A DNA stretch of 64,000 nucleotides from contig NZ_CP014231.1 in the NCBI RefSeq assembly GCF_001553645.1, positions 1,550,001-1,614,000 of the forward strand, written 5' to 3'. The stretch is from Leptotrichia sp. oral taxon 847. Lineage in GTDB: Bacteria; Fusobacteriota; Fusobacteriia; Fusobacteriales; Leptotrichiaceae. Positions 38,794 through 47,972 of the stretch are shown piece by piece. Positions within the stretch are counted from its first letter, which is position 1. Each line of letters begins with the position of its first letter. A program made the position numbers and the translations under genes. The notes under the pieces are model-generated. The model searched no databases and was not told the origin of the DNA. It worked only from the letters and a program-made list of their open reading frames with translations.

Positions 38794-39219
38794 ATGAAAA
38801 AAAATAAAGGGGAAACTTTAGTGGAAAGTTTGATTTCAATGTTTTTTGTAACACTTGCAATTGTTCCGCTTTCAAATTTATTTTTAAAAACTCTAAAAAC
38901 AAATACAAAAGTGGATGATGTAAATATTCACAATATAGAAATTTCAAATATGATAGAGTTAATAAAAGCCAAAAAATATGAAGAAATAAATAAATTTTCT
39001 GGAAAATATGAAATCGCAAGTACAGATGATTTTTATAATAAGTTTTCGATTGAAAAAAAGTATCAGATTTTAAAAAATATTGATTTTTCAAAAAATAAAA
39101 TTCAAATGAAAATTGAAAAAACAGACGGATTTTATTTGAATGAAAAAGGTGAAAAAGAATATATTTTTAAGATAGTTGCAAATAAAATAAATGATTATTA
39201 TTTTCCAAATTTTTTGTAA
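38794..39219 (+). CDS. Minor pseudopilin (GspI/PilV-like)
   Basis: 141 residues. A short leader MKKNKG is followed by ETLVESLISMFFVTLAIVPL: the cleavage Gly is present, Glu is at +5 and +1 is Glu rather than Phe/Met, which is unusual. GAAGGAG precedes the ATG. Its place between a GspG-like and a GspJ-like gene matches GspI. Confidence 0.75.
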   Translation: MKKNKGETLVESLISMFFVTLAIVPLSNLFLKTLKTNTKVDDVNIHNIEISNMIELIKAKKYEEINKFSGKYEIASTDDFYNKFSIEKKYQILKNIDFSKNKIQMKIEKTDGFYLNEKGEKEYIFKIVANKINDYYFPNFL

Positions 39220-39243
39220 AATAATTTGAAAAGAGGGAAAATT

Positions 39244-39705
39244 GTGAAAAATAAAAAAAAGGGTTATTTGCTTTTGGAAATCATGATAAGTATGTTTTTA
39301 TTTTCAGTTATAGTTTTTGTTGTGTCAATTTTTTTGAAAAGAGTCGTCATAATTGAAAAGATGAAAAAAAATAATCAGAAAAGTTATGAAAACTTATATT
39401 TTTCGTTTGATAAAATTGTAGAAAACTTGAAAAATAGAGATAAAGAAGAGTTTTTTTATGAAAACGAAAGTAAAAATATTCATATTTTTAAAAATAAAAT
39501 TATTTATAAAATAGATGGAATTTTATATAAAATTGAATTTGAAAATCAGAAAATGTATATTTCAGATACTGAAAATAATAAAAATTTTGGGAGTAGAAAT
39601 ACCATTTCAAATTTAGAAAATTTAGAATTTGAAAAAAATGGAAATATTCTTGTCATAAAAATAAAAAATTTAGGAAAAAATGAAATTAGAGTTGTAAAAA
39701 TATGA
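39244..39705 (+). CDS. Minor pseudopilin (GspJ/PilW-like)
   Basis: 153 residues from the GTG at 39244 (GAGGG upstream); a TTG at 39226 is in frame but would add a longer leader. Leader KNKKKG, then YLLLEIMISMFLFSVIVFVV with Glu at +5. The C-terminal part is Lys/Asn-rich and beta-like. The stop overlaps the next start (ATGA). Confidence 0.72.
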   Translation: MKNKKKGYLLLEIMISMFLFSVIVFVVSIFLKRVVIIEKMKKNNQKSYENLYFSFDKIVENLKNRDKEEFFYENESKNIHIFKNKIIYKIDGILYKIEFENQKMYISDTENNKNFGSRNTISNLENLEFEKNGNILVIKIKNLGKNEIRVVKI

Positions 39706-40259
39706 TTGAAGGGAAATTTAAAAATGAAAAAAAAAATTTAGGTGCAAGTCTTATTTATGTGCTGATTGCACTATCAATGATAACTGTATTTTCAACAAAT
39801 TTTATATTTTTTGTAAAACAGAAATCAGATATAGTTTTTTTAAAAAATACTGAAAAAAAATTAGATAAAAAAAATTTTGTTGAAAAAGAATTGGAAAATG
39901 CAAAAAGATTTGTAAGAAATGGTGTGAATTTTGAAAATAATCAAATTGAAATAGAAAAAGAAGAATTTTATTTTGATACAAATTTACAAAAAGTAGGAAA
40001 TGATTTAAAATCAGAAAAATTAATCTTTTTGCAGAAAGATATTCAGAGTATTGGAGGATTTGTGGTTAAAAGTATAAGAGATGGGAGCGGAAATGAATAT
40101 TTTTTACCACTTGATAAAAATACGGTTTACAACGACTTGGAAATTATTTTTGGAAGAAAAATTTTAGATATGGAAATTTTTTATAGAGAAAAAATTTCTT
40201 TTAAAAGAAAAAATGCAACACTTGTGGAAATGAATGTTTTAAGTGGTGAAATTTTGTAG
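39702..40259 (+). CDS. Minor pseudopilin lacking Glu5 (GspK/PilX-like)
   Basis: 185 residues. After KKNLG comes ASLIYVLIALSMITVFSTNF: a pilin-type helix whose +5 residue is Tyr, not Glu. Absence of Glu5 is a recognised trait of the tip pseudopilin GspK. Overlaps the previous gene by four bases. Together with the I- and J-like proteins it would form a pseudopilus tip complex. Confidence 0.68.
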   Translation: MIEGKFKNEKKNLGASLIYVLIALSMITVFSTNFIFFVKQKSDIVFLKNTEKKLDKKNFVEKELENAKRFVRNGVNFENNQIEIEKEEFYFDTNLQKVGNDLKSEKLIFLQKDIQSIGGFVVKSIRDGSGNEYFLPLDKNTVYNDLEIIFGRKILDMEIFYREKISFKRKNATLVEMNVLSGEIL

Positions 40260-40271
40260 AGGAGGGATTTT

Positions 40272-41564
40272 TTGGAAAATTTAAAAATATACTTAAGAAG
40301 TGAAAATAAAATTTATCTTTTTTACGAAAATGAAATATATTTTTATGAAAATCAGGATTTATCGACTGTTTTGGAAAATTTTCTGGAAGAAAATAATTTT
40401 GATAAAATGGAATTTAAAAAAAATGTGGAAGTTAGTTTTATTTTACATTTTTCATATTTTAAATTTGAAAATTTTGGGATTGAAAGAAATGAAAATAAAA
40501 ATGATGAAATTAAAATAATTTCTAAAAAAAATAATTTTGTGTGTAAAAAATTGGTTTTGGATTATGTAGCTGATAAATATTTAGATATTTATTTGGAAAA
40601 AAGTAAAATTTCAAGTTTAAAAAAAATAGTGAAAAAAATTTTTTGTAAAATTTCAGAAATAAAAATTGATTTTCAGGCAATTTATAATTTTTATAAAAAT
40701 AAAAATACAGAATTAGAAAACGAAGAAAAAGAAAAATTATTTCCTGAAAATGAAATTGGAAATAAAAAACAAAAAGAAGTTCAAGTTGTGAAAATAGAAG
40801 ACATCGGGGTCGAAGAAACAATAAATGAAAAAGATTTGGAAAATGAAAATTTGAAAAATGAAAAAATGGAACTTTTTCAAATTGGGGAAGAAAATAGTTT
40901 GCGAATGGTAATTTATAACGAAAAAATAGTGGAATTGGAAAAAGTTGAGTTAAAACTTTCTGATATAGAGGAAATTAATGAATTTGACTTTGGGAATATA
41001 ATAGTTGTAGCAGATGCAGAAAACGAAATTAAAATAATCTTTTCTGCAAGTGAACTTTATGAAAATCCAAATTTTGTAGAAAATGAAAATTTTTTTGATA
41101 TAAAAAGTTTAAAAGAAATAAAAATTTCTGATGTAGCGATAGCTTTGTTTTTGTTTCTTGGGTATTTTCTTTTGAGTAATTTTATGAACAATGAAAAGTT
41201 GAAAAAAGAAAATGAAGATATAAAACTTCAGACAAAAATTTTGGAAAAAAATTATTTGAAAAAGAAAGATGAGGAAATTCCAAATTATGTGAAAGAATTA
41301 AAGATGTTAAAGGAAATTGATAGTTCAATTGAACGAGATGAGTTTTATTCATATATAAAGTTTTTAGTTGAAAATAGTAAAAAAGGGGTAGATTATACAA
41401 AAATTAATTATGAAAATTCAAAGTGGACGGTCTCTGGTGAGTTAAAAAATTTTGAGAATTTTGAAAAATTTGAAAACAGTATTTTGAGAAAATATCCTAA
41501 TTCCGAATTAGGATACTTGAAAGATAACGATGAAGCGACTATGTTTGAGTATGTCATTAAATAA
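40272..41564 (+). CDS. GspL-like (PilM-PilN fusion-like) inner-membrane protein
   Basis: 430 residues, starting at TTG with GAGGAGG upstream. A large cytoplasmic part, a single membrane helix at about 286-306 (VAIALFLFLGYFLLSNFM), a coiled coil, and a periplasmic ferredoxin-like end (TKINYENSKWTVSGEL). This is the layout of GspL or of PilM joined to PilN. The actin-like motifs of the cytoplasmic part are not recognisable and it is very rich in Glu, Lys and Asn. Assignment rests on topology and gene order. Confidence 0.62.
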   Translation: MENLKIYLRSENKIYLFYENEIYFYENQDLSTVLENFLEENNFDKMEFKKNVEVSFILHFSYFKFENFGIERNENKNDEIKIISKKNNFVCKKLVLDYVADKYLDIYLEKSKISSLKKIVKKIFCKISEIKIDFQAIYNFYKNKNTELENEEKEKLFPENEIGNKKQKEVQVVKIEDIGVEETINEKDLENENLKNEKMELFQIGEENSLRMVIYNEKIVELEKVELKLSDIEEINEFDFGNIIVVADAENEIKIIFSASELYENPNFVENENFFDIKSLKEIKISDVAIALFLFLGYFLLSNFMNNEKLKKENEDIKLQTKILEKNYLKKKDEEIPNYVKELKMLKEIDSSIERDEFYSYIKFLVENSKKGVDYTKINYENSKWTVSGELKNFENFEKFENSILRKYPNSELGYLKDNDEATMFEYVIK

Positions 41565-41591
41565 TTTTAGGAAAAGTGGGAAAAGTATAAA

Positions 41592-42116
41592 ATGAAAAAG
41601 ATAAATTTAAAAATAATGATAATAACTGCAATTACAATTTTTTTGTTAATAAATTTGAATTTAAAATATAGTGAGCATAAAGAACTTTTGGAAAATAAAG
41701 AATTACTTTTGGAAAACAAAAAGAAATTTGAGAAAAAAATTGTTGAAATAGAAACTCAAAAATCAAAAGAAAAAGAAAAAAACGTGGCTGATTACAACGA
41801 AATTATGGCAATTACAAAAAAACTTTCTTTTTTATCAATAAAAAATGAATCGGATTTTAAGAAGATGATTTATATTTTTGCTCACGAAAGTGATTTAAAA
41901 GTAAAAGAAATTTCAAAATCTGAAAATGTTTGGGAAAGAAATGGATATAAACTGAAATATATTCATTTTACAACTTTTGGAAGTCTTAATGACTTTGGGA
42001 AATTTTTGTATCTCATAAACAAGAGTAAAAAATATATTGACACTTCCAGAATGTTTATCGAGCTTACAAGTGATGAATTTAAAATTTCAATAGGGTTTAT
42101 AGAGAAAAAATTGTAA
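41592..42116 (+). CDS. GspM/PilO-like protein
   Basis: 174 residues. One N-terminal membrane helix (about 8-24), a charged coiled coil (about 30-70), then a small alpha/beta periplasmic domain (YKLKYIHFTTFGSLNDFGKF) like the PilO ferredoxin-like fold. It follows the L-like gene as GspM follows GspL. The two would form the inner-membrane platform linking ATPase and secretin. Confidence 0.62.
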   Translation: MKKINLKIMIITAITIFLLINLNLKYSEHKELLENKELLLENKKKFEKKIVEIETQKSKEKEKNVADYNEIMAITKKLSFLSIKNESDFKKMIYIFAHESDLKVKEISKSENVWERNGYKLKYIHFTTFGSLNDFGKFLYLINKSKKYIDTSRMFIELTSDEFKISIGFIEKKL

Positions 42117-42134
42117 AAATAAAAGGGGGGTAAA

Positions 42135-43331
42135 ATGAGGAAATCAAGTTTAATTCTATATGCTATTATTTTTTTTAGTAATACTTTTTCAGCAAAAGTT
42201 ACGGATTATGTAAATAAAAATGATGCGCAAAATCTGAAAAAAATATTTATTTACAAAGTTCCGAAGGAAAATAAAAAGATTGAAAATAATAATGTAAATA
42301 ATAAAAACAATAATGCACAGCAAAAGCAAGTGAAAACTTCTGAAAGTAAAACACTTAAAGATACAAAACAAGTACCAAAAGTAGAGAATCAAAACAAAGA
42401 AGTTCCCAAAATTGAAAGTCCTAAAAAAGAGGAAATAAAAAATAAAACTGGAGAAATTGAGTTTGAATATAGAGATGTAAAAGAAATTTCAGAGGCATTA
42501 AACGGATTTGAAAAATTTGAAGTTATTGGCGTAGGGAATAAAATTATTTTTAGTGGAGATGAAAAAAAATTTGAAGAAATAAAAAAAATAATAAAATCTT
42601 TTGACAGTCCGAAAGAGCAGGTTATAATAAAGGGAACGATAATTGATACAAGTTCGAATTTGTTTGAAAGACTTGGAATTGACTGGTCAATAAATTCAAA
42701 TTCTGGCAATACTGGAAAAAATAATTTGGTTGCAAAATTTTTAAATGGAGAAATTTCGATTAGCTCAATATTTTCTGCGGGAGGAAAATTTTTGGGAGTA
42801 GACTTTAATATGTTAAAAGAAAATGGAGATATAAAAATAGAAGCTATGCCAACACTTATGATTATGGAAAAGGAAGAAGGGGAATTAAAAGTTACGGAAG
42901 AAGTGATTGTAGGTGAAAAGAAAATAACTAAAAATAATGAAGACTATATTGAGCCAATATTCTCAGAAGCAGGAATTGTCTTTAAAATAACTCCAGAAAT
43001 AAAAAAAATAAATGGAGTAAAAAAAATATTGTTAAAACTTGATACGGAAATAAGTAATTTTAAATTGACTTCTAGTTATAGTGCGTCTTCGGGTGCAAAA
43101 CAAAAAAATCAGACAAGGACTACAATAACATTAAATGATGGAGGTTCGACGTTTATAGGTGGATTAAAGCAAAATGTGAGTAAAGAGACTCAAAGAAGAA
43201 TTCCGATACTTTCAAAAATTCCAATAATTGGTCCACTTTTCAAATATAGGAGAACAAATAAAGAAGTAAGAGATATCTACATCGAAATTGAAGCTGTTAT
43301 ACAAAATGACAAATCGCTTTTGATAAATTAA
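42135..43331 (+). CDS. Secretin (GspD/PilQ-like), short
   Basis: 398 residues with a signal peptide (about 1-19). After a low-complexity Lys/Asn linker comes one N-domain (FEYRDVKEISEALNGFEKFE, ending IKSFDSPKEQVIIKGTIID) and the secretin channel domain: LFERLGIDWS, a VKVTEEV-type stretch, GSTFIGGLKQN, and IPILSKIPIIGPLFKY at the C-terminus. It lacks the N0/N1 and AMIN domains of larger secretins. It forms the outer-membrane pore. Confidence 0.88.
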   Translation: MRKSSLILYAIIFFSNTFSAKVTDYVNKNDAQNLKKIFIYKVPKENKKIENNNVNNKNNNAQQKQVKTSESKTLKDTKQVPKVENQNKEVPKIESPKKEEIKNKTGEIEFEYRDVKEISEALNGFEKFEVIGVGNKIIFSGDEKKFEEIKKIIKSFDSPKEQVIIKGTIIDTSSNLFERLGIDWSINSNSGNTGKNNLVAKFLNGEISISSIFSAGGKFLGVDFNMLKENGDIKIEAMPTLMIMEKEEGELKVTEEVIVGEKKITKNNEDYIEPIFSEAGIVFKITPEIKKINGVKKILLKLDTEISNFKLTSSYSASSGAKQKNQTRTTITLNDGGSTFIGGLKQNVSKETQRRIPILSKIPIIGPLFKYRRTNKEVRDIYIEIEAVIQNDKSLLIN

Positions 43332-43421
43332 AATAAAAAATTTTTTCTAAATTTTTAATGAAAAATATTAAAATATGTTGTATAATAAAAGCAAAAGAAA
43401 TAAATTAAAAAGGAAGGAAAA

Positions 43422-44414
43422 ATGATTTCAATTCAAAAGCTTAAAGAAATATTAGAAAGATTTAAACACGTGAAAATAGCTGTTATTGGGGATATGATGT
43501 TAGATGAATATCTCATTGGAAAAGTTAATAGAATTTCTCCTGAAGCACCAGTTCCTGTAGTAAATATCGAAAAAGAACGATTTGTATTAGGTGGGGCATC
43601 AAATGTTGCAAATAATTTAATTTCATTATCAGCAAGTGTGTCAGTATACGGAGTTGTAGGGGCTGATACAAATGGTGAAAAGTTTATAAAGGAGTTGGAA
43701 GCTAAAAAAATCGACTCAATTGGAATCGTAAAAGATAATTCTCGTCCGACGATAATTAAAAGTAGAGTTTTGGCACAAGGACAACAATTACTTCGATTAG
43801 ATTGGGAAAAAGATATTGATATTTCACTTGAAAATCAAGATAAAATTCTGGAACTTCTAAAAAAAGATTTAAAGAGTATAGACGCAATTTTGTTATCCGA
43901 TTACAACAAAGGGCTTTTAACAGAAAGACTTTCCAAAAAAATTATAAAACTTGCAAAAGAAAATGAAAAAGTGGTTGTAGTGGATCCAAAACCTCAAAAT
44001 TTTAAAAATTATATTGGGGCTACTTCGGTAACACCAAATAAAAAAGAGATTTTGGACTATTTTGGAATGAAAAAATTTTCTAGTGAAGAAGAAATTGTGA
44101 AAAAATTAGCGCAACTAAAAAAAGAATTAGAGCTTGAGAATGTTGTGCTTACAAGAAGTGAAGAAGGGGTTTCGCTATTTGAGACAAAACATAAGAGGAT
44201 ACCGACAGTGGCAAGGGAAGTTTACGATGTGACGGGGGCAGGAGATACATTTATTTCAACTTTTCTTCTGGCAAGATGTGCTGGAGCTGATTTATATGAA
44301 GCTGGGGAAATTGCAAATATGGCTTCAGGAATAGTGGTAGCTAAAGTTGGAACAGCAACTGCGACAAAAGAAGAAATTTTGGAGTTTTATGAAACCGTAC
44401 AAGAACATTTGTAA
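43422..44414 (+). CDS. hldA: Heptose-7-phosphate kinase (HldA/RfaE1)
   Basis: 330 residues, PfkB fold. It phosphorylates D-glycero-D-manno-heptose-7-phosphate for ADP-heptose and LPS inner-core synthesis. IGDMMLDEYLIGKVNRISPE and RISPEAPVPV are the family N-terminus; VDPKP and DVTGAGDTFISTFLLA carry the catalytic Asp. The C-terminal nucleotidyltransferase domain of bifunctional HldE is absent. A TATAAT at 43381 suggests its own promoter. Its presence supports a heptose-containing outer membrane. Confidence 0.88.
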   Translation: MISIQKLKEILERFKHVKIAVIGDMMLDEYLIGKVNRISPEAPVPVVNIEKERFVLGGASNVANNLISLSASVSVYGVVGADTNGEKFIKELEAKKIDSIGIVKDNSRPTIIKSRVLAQGQQLLRLDWEKDIDISLENQDKILELLKKDLKSIDAILLSDYNKGLLTERLSKKIIKLAKENEKVVVVDPKPQNFKNYIGATSVTPNKKEILDYFGMKKFSSEEEIVKKLAQLKKELELENVVLTRSEEGVSLFETKHKRIPTVAREVYDVTGAGDTFISTFLLARCAGADLYEAGEIANMASGIVVAKVGTATATKEEILEFYETVQEHL

Positions 44415-44435
44415 TATGAAAAAGGAGGAGTTAAT

Positions 44436-44471
44436 GTGGAAAATTTGGATAAAATTAAAAATTTAATTTAG
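44436..44471 (+). other. Eleven-codon ORF behind a strong ribosome site
   Basis: AAAGGAGGAG at 44421-44430 precedes GTG at 44436 (VENLDKIKNLI then stop) and, in another frame, ATG at 44434 (ten codons). No homologue can be judged at this length. It may be a leader peptide or the 5' remnant of a deleted gene, 18 bases before the sugar kinase. Confidence 0.3.
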
Positions 44472-44489
44472 AAAAAGGAAGTGAAAATT

Positions 44490-45371
44490 ATGGCAATTAT
44501 TGCGGCAATAGAAGCTGGCGGAACAAAGTTTATTTGTGGACTTGGGACAGAAGACGGGAAAGTTATCGAAAGAGTTAGTATTCCAACAACAACTCCTGAA
44601 GAAACAATGGGAAAAGTTATTGAATTTTTTTCAGATAAAGAGTTTGATGTGATGGGAGTTGGGAGTTTTGGACCAATTGATCCTGTAAAAAGTTCCAAAA
44701 CTTATGGATATATAACAAAAACTCCAAAACCATATTGGAGCGATTTTAATATGATTGGACAATTAAAAAAACATTTTGATGTACCAATGGAATTTGATAC
44801 AGATGTAAATGGAGCAGCGCTTGCTGAATCTTGGTGGGGAGCAGGAGAAGGACTAAAAAATGTCATGTATATAACAGTTGGAACAGGAATTGGAGCAGGA
44901 GCTGTAGTTGATGGTAAAATGGTTCAAGGACTAACTCATCCTGAAATGGGACATATTTTGTTAAGAAGACATGAAAATGATAAATTTGAAGGAAGATGTC
45001 CGTTTCATAAAGATTGTTTAGAAGGAATGGCGGCTGGTCCCGCAATTGAAGCTAGATGGGGGAAAAAAGGATTTGAATTAGCTGAAGTTGACGAAGTTTG
45101 GGAAATGGAAGCGTATTATTTGGCACAAGCTTTAGTGAATTATATTTTAATTTTATCGCCTCAGAAAATTATTATGGGCGGTGGAGTGATGAAACAAAAA
45201 CAATTATTCCCAAAAATTAGAAAATATGTTCAAGAATTCTTAAATGGATATGTGCAAAAAAAAGAAATTTTGGAAGATATCGATAATTATATTGTGTATC
45301 CTGGATTAGGTGATGAAGCTGGATTTGTTGGATCAATTGCATTAGGGAAAGTAGCTTTGGAGCAAAAGTAA
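44490..45371 (+). CDS. ROK-family fructokinase
   Basis: 293 residues from the ATG at 44490 with AAGGAAG upstream. AAIEAGGTKFICGLG is the N-terminal ATP-binding strand; GSFGPID, FDTDVNGAAL and the zinc site (HENDKFEGRCPFHKDCLEG: His, Cys, His, Cys) mark the Mg/Zn-dependent fructokinases of the GmuE/ScrK group. It phosphorylates fructose at C6. Sits between the heptose kinase and the F-like secretion gene. Confidence 0.88.
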   Translation: MAIIAAIEAGGTKFICGLGTEDGKVIERVSIPTTTPEETMGKVIEFFSDKEFDVMGVGSFGPIDPVKSSKTYGYITKTPKPYWSDFNMIGQLKKHFDVPMEFDTDVNGAALAESWWGAGEGLKNVMYITVGTGIGAGAVVDGKMVQGLTHPEMGHILLRRHENDKFEGRCPFHKDCLEGMAAGPAIEARWGKKGFELAEVDEVWEMEAYYLAQALVNYILILSPQKIIMGGGVMKQKQLFPKIRKYVQEFLNGYVQKKEILEDIDNYIVYPGLGDEAGFVGSIALGKVALEQK

Positions 45372-45424
45372 AAAATATAAATAGAAAATAAGAAAAAAGA
45401 TTTTTAAAAAGGGGGAAGGTTATT

Positions 45425-46444
45425 ATGGGGAAAATAACCGAAAAGGAACTTTTAACATTTACAAAAAGTGTTTATTATTTGTTAAATGGAAAAATTAGTT
45501 TAGTTGACACACTTACGATTGTTTCTCAAAATTATAAAAATGAAATGAAACAAAAGATTTTAAAAACTAAAGTGCAAATAGAGCAAGGAGTACCTTTAAA
45601 TAAAGCATTTTATAAAATTACACAAGAAAAAGAATTCTTGGAAATGATAAAAATTGGAGAGCAAACAGGAAATTTGGAATTAGTTTTTAAAAATTTGTAT
45701 CAGAAATATGAGTTTAATCAAAAAATAAAAAAGGATATAGTAGGACTTAGTATTTATCCAGTTACAGTGATTATTACAGCACTTGTAATAGTCGCAGTTC
45801 TATTAAAATTTGTCGTTCCAAAATTTGTTTCAATTTATTCGGACATTGGACAGGATTTGCCAAAGATTACAAAAACTGTCATAAATGTGAGCAAAATTTT
45901 TGACAAATATTGGATTTTTATTTTTATTGGGATGATTTTTATATATTTTTTATTTGTTTATTTTAAAAATAAAAATGAAGAAGATTTTGAAAAGTTTTTT
46001 TTGAAGTTAAAAATTGTTGGAAAGATGTATAAAGATATATGTGTATTAAATTTTACAAGAAATATGTATTCTTTGACTAATACGAATATATCGTTTTTGA
46101 AGTCTTTAAAAATGTGTTCAAATTCTAAAAGTAATGTTTTAAATAAAGAATTGAAAAAAATTATTTCAAAAATTGAAAAGGGGGAAAGTATACAAAAATC
46201 ATTTAGTAACACAACTTTTTTTGATGCGGAATACAGAAGTTTTTTAACAATAGGAGAAAAGACAGGAAAAATGGAAGTTTCATTTTTCAATTTGAACGAG
46301 ATATATTATGAAAAAGTAAACGAGAAAATTAAATGGTTTTTAAAGATGTTTGAGCCATTTTCAATAATTTTTATTGGAATACTGATCGGTGGAATAATAT
46401 TTTCGGTTATGTTACCTATTTTTAAAATGGGAGAAATGTTATAA
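45425..46444 (+). CDS. GspF/PilC-like inner-membrane platform protein
   Basis: 339 residues. Two T2SSF repeats (KIGEQTGNLELVFKNLYQ near 75 and TIGEKTGKMEVSFFNLNE near 275) separated by membrane helices near 115-140 and 160-180, with a last helix at the C-terminus (FIGILIGGIIFSVMLPIF). GGGGGAAG precedes the ATG. Family proteins connect the ATPase to filament assembly. It is separated from the other secretion genes by two sugar kinases. Confidence 0.88.
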   Translation: MGKITEKELLTFTKSVYYLLNGKISLVDTLTIVSQNYKNEMKQKILKTKVQIEQGVPLNKAFYKITQEKEFLEMIKIGEQTGNLELVFKNLYQKYEFNQKIKKDIVGLSIYPVTVIITALVIVAVLLKFVVPKFVSIYSDIGQDLPKITKTVINVSKIFDKYWIFIFIGMIFIYFLFVYFKNKNEEDFEKFFLKLKIVGKMYKDICVLNFTRNMYSLTNTNISFLKSLKMCSNSKSNVLNKELKKIISKIEKGESIQKSFSNTTFFDAEYRSFLTIGEKTGKMEVSFFNLNEIYYEKVNEKIKWFLKMFEPFSIIFIGILIGGIIFSVMLPIFKMGEML

Positions 46445-46463
46445 AAAATAAAAAAGGAAAAAT

Positions 46464-47126
46464 ATGATAGAAAATTTTAATGAAATATCAAAATATACAC
46501 AGGATTTATTTGAAGAAAAAAATAAAAAATCAAAAAAATACGGGATTATAGAAGAGATAAAGAAAGAGAGCTTAGCTCAAAAAGTTCCAATAATAACAGA
46601 TGATGTACTTAATTTTATGATATTTATTGCAAAAAATAAAAAGTCTAAAAAAATTTTGGAAGTTGGGACAGCAACTGGTTATTCAGGGATTTTCTTAGCG
46701 CAAATTGCAAATGAAAATGATGGTTTTTTGACTACGATAGAAATTGATGAAAATCGTTATAAAAAAGCGGTTGAAAATTTTGAAAAAATGAAGTTACTCA
46801 CAAAAAATAATCTGATATTAGGAGATGCGCTGGAAGAAATTCCCAAATTAGATAAAAATATAAAATATGATTTTATATTTATAGATGCGGCAAAAGGTCA
46901 GTATTTGAAATTTTTTGAAATGTGTTATGAGCTGCTTTGTGAAAATGGAATAATTTTTATTGACAACATTGTGTTTCGCGGACTTGTGGCAAAATCTAAA
47001 GAAGAAGTTCCAAAAAGATATAAAACGATTGTAAAAAGATTGAATGAATTTATTAAAAAATTAAATGACGAGTATAATTTTGTTTTGCTGCCGTTCGGTG
47101 ATGGAGTGGGAATAGTCAAAAAATAA
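46464..47126 (+). CDS. SAM-dependent O-methyltransferase (TrmR/YrrM type)
   Basis: 220 residues. The SAM motif is KILEVGTATGYSGIFLA; the metal/substrate loop is FIFIDAAKGQY and FIDNIVFRG. Matches the class I methyltransferases that include catechol methyltransferases and TrmR (tRNA wobble cmo5U methyl ester formation). The actual substrate is not clear. It is 20 bp after the F-like gene. Confidence 0.82.
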   Translation: MIENFNEISKYTQDLFEEKNKKSKKYGIIEEIKKESLAQKVPIITDDVLNFMIFIAKNKKSKKILEVGTATGYSGIFLAQIANENDGFLTTIEIDENRYKKAVENFEKMKLLTKNNLILGDALEEIPKLDKNIKYDFIFIDAAKGQYLKFFEMCYELLCENGIIFIDNIVFRGLVAKSKEEVPKRYKTIVKRLNEFIKKLNDEYNFVLLPFGDGVGIVKK

Positions 47127-47151
47127 AGGTTAGTGGAAAGAAGTGATAAAA

Positions 47152-47883
47152 ATGAAATTTCTCTTGTACAATATACGCTATGGGACAGGAAAATATCTAA
47201 ATCAGCCATTTAAGCATATCAGAGGATACTTAGGCCGTTCAAACTGGCATATTCACAAAATTGGAAGTCTCATAAATAAATATAAACCTGATATAGTGGG
47301 ACTTGTAGAAGTTGATTTAGGTTCCTTTAGAATGAAAAGCAAAAATCAGGCTGCCGTCCTTGCGAGAATTACGAGAAATAACAATGTTTTTCAGTATAAA
47401 TATGAAGAAAATTCGAAATATATGAAATTTCCGATGGTTCGTAAACAAGGAAATGCACTGCTTTCAAAAGATGAAATAATAGAGAAAAAATTTCATTATT
47501 TAGACAGTGGGATGAAAAAATTGATAATCGAGGTGGAAACTGAAAAAGTGGATGTGTTTTTAGTGCATTTGGCGTTAGGCGGAAAAACTCGGCAAAAACA
47601 AATAGTACAACTTTACGATTTAGTGAGAAGTACGAAAAAGCCTGTAATTGTGGCGGGAGATTTTAACGCTTTTTGGGGAAATGAAGAACTTGCGATGTTT
47701 TTAAAAGCGTCTGGATTAAAAAATTCAAATGTTAATTCTCAGCCAACTTTTCCGAGCTGGAAACCTAAAAAAGAACTCGATTTTATACTTTGTTCGCAAG
47801 AAATAAAAATAAACGACTTTAAAGTCATTCAAACAAAACTTTCTGACCATTTACCAATATTGCTTGATTTTAGTATAGTATAA
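47152..47883 (+). CDS. Endonuclease/exonuclease/phosphatase-family hydrolase
   Basis: 243 residues from the ATG at 47152 (a GTG at 47143 is possible). KFLLYNIRYGTGKY, IVGLVEVD (metal Glu), VIVAGDFNAFWG (catalytic Asp and Asn) and SDHLPILLDF (general base His) are the EEP fold in order. The Glu-containing VEVD, the FxAFW turn and the lack of a signal peptide suggest a cytoplasmic phosphatase or nuclease; the substrate is unknown. Confidence 0.85.
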   Translation: MKFLLYNIRYGTGKYLNQPFKHIRGYLGRSNWHIHKIGSLINKYKPDIVGLVEVDLGSFRMKSKNQAAVLARITRNNNVFQYKYEENSKYMKFPMVRKQGNALLSKDEIIEKKFHYLDSGMKKLIIEVETEKVDVFLVHLALGGKTRQKQIVQLYDLVRSTKKPVIVAGDFNAFWGNEELAMFLKASGLKNSNVNSQPTFPSWKPKKELDFILCSQEIKINDFKVIQTKLSDHLPILLDFSIV

Positions 47884-47972
47884 TTTTACAAAAAAAACCA
47901 AAAAAAAGTTGCAAAAATTCAGTAAATGTATTAAAATTATATTGAAGAATATATTCAGAAAGGAGTTTTTTA

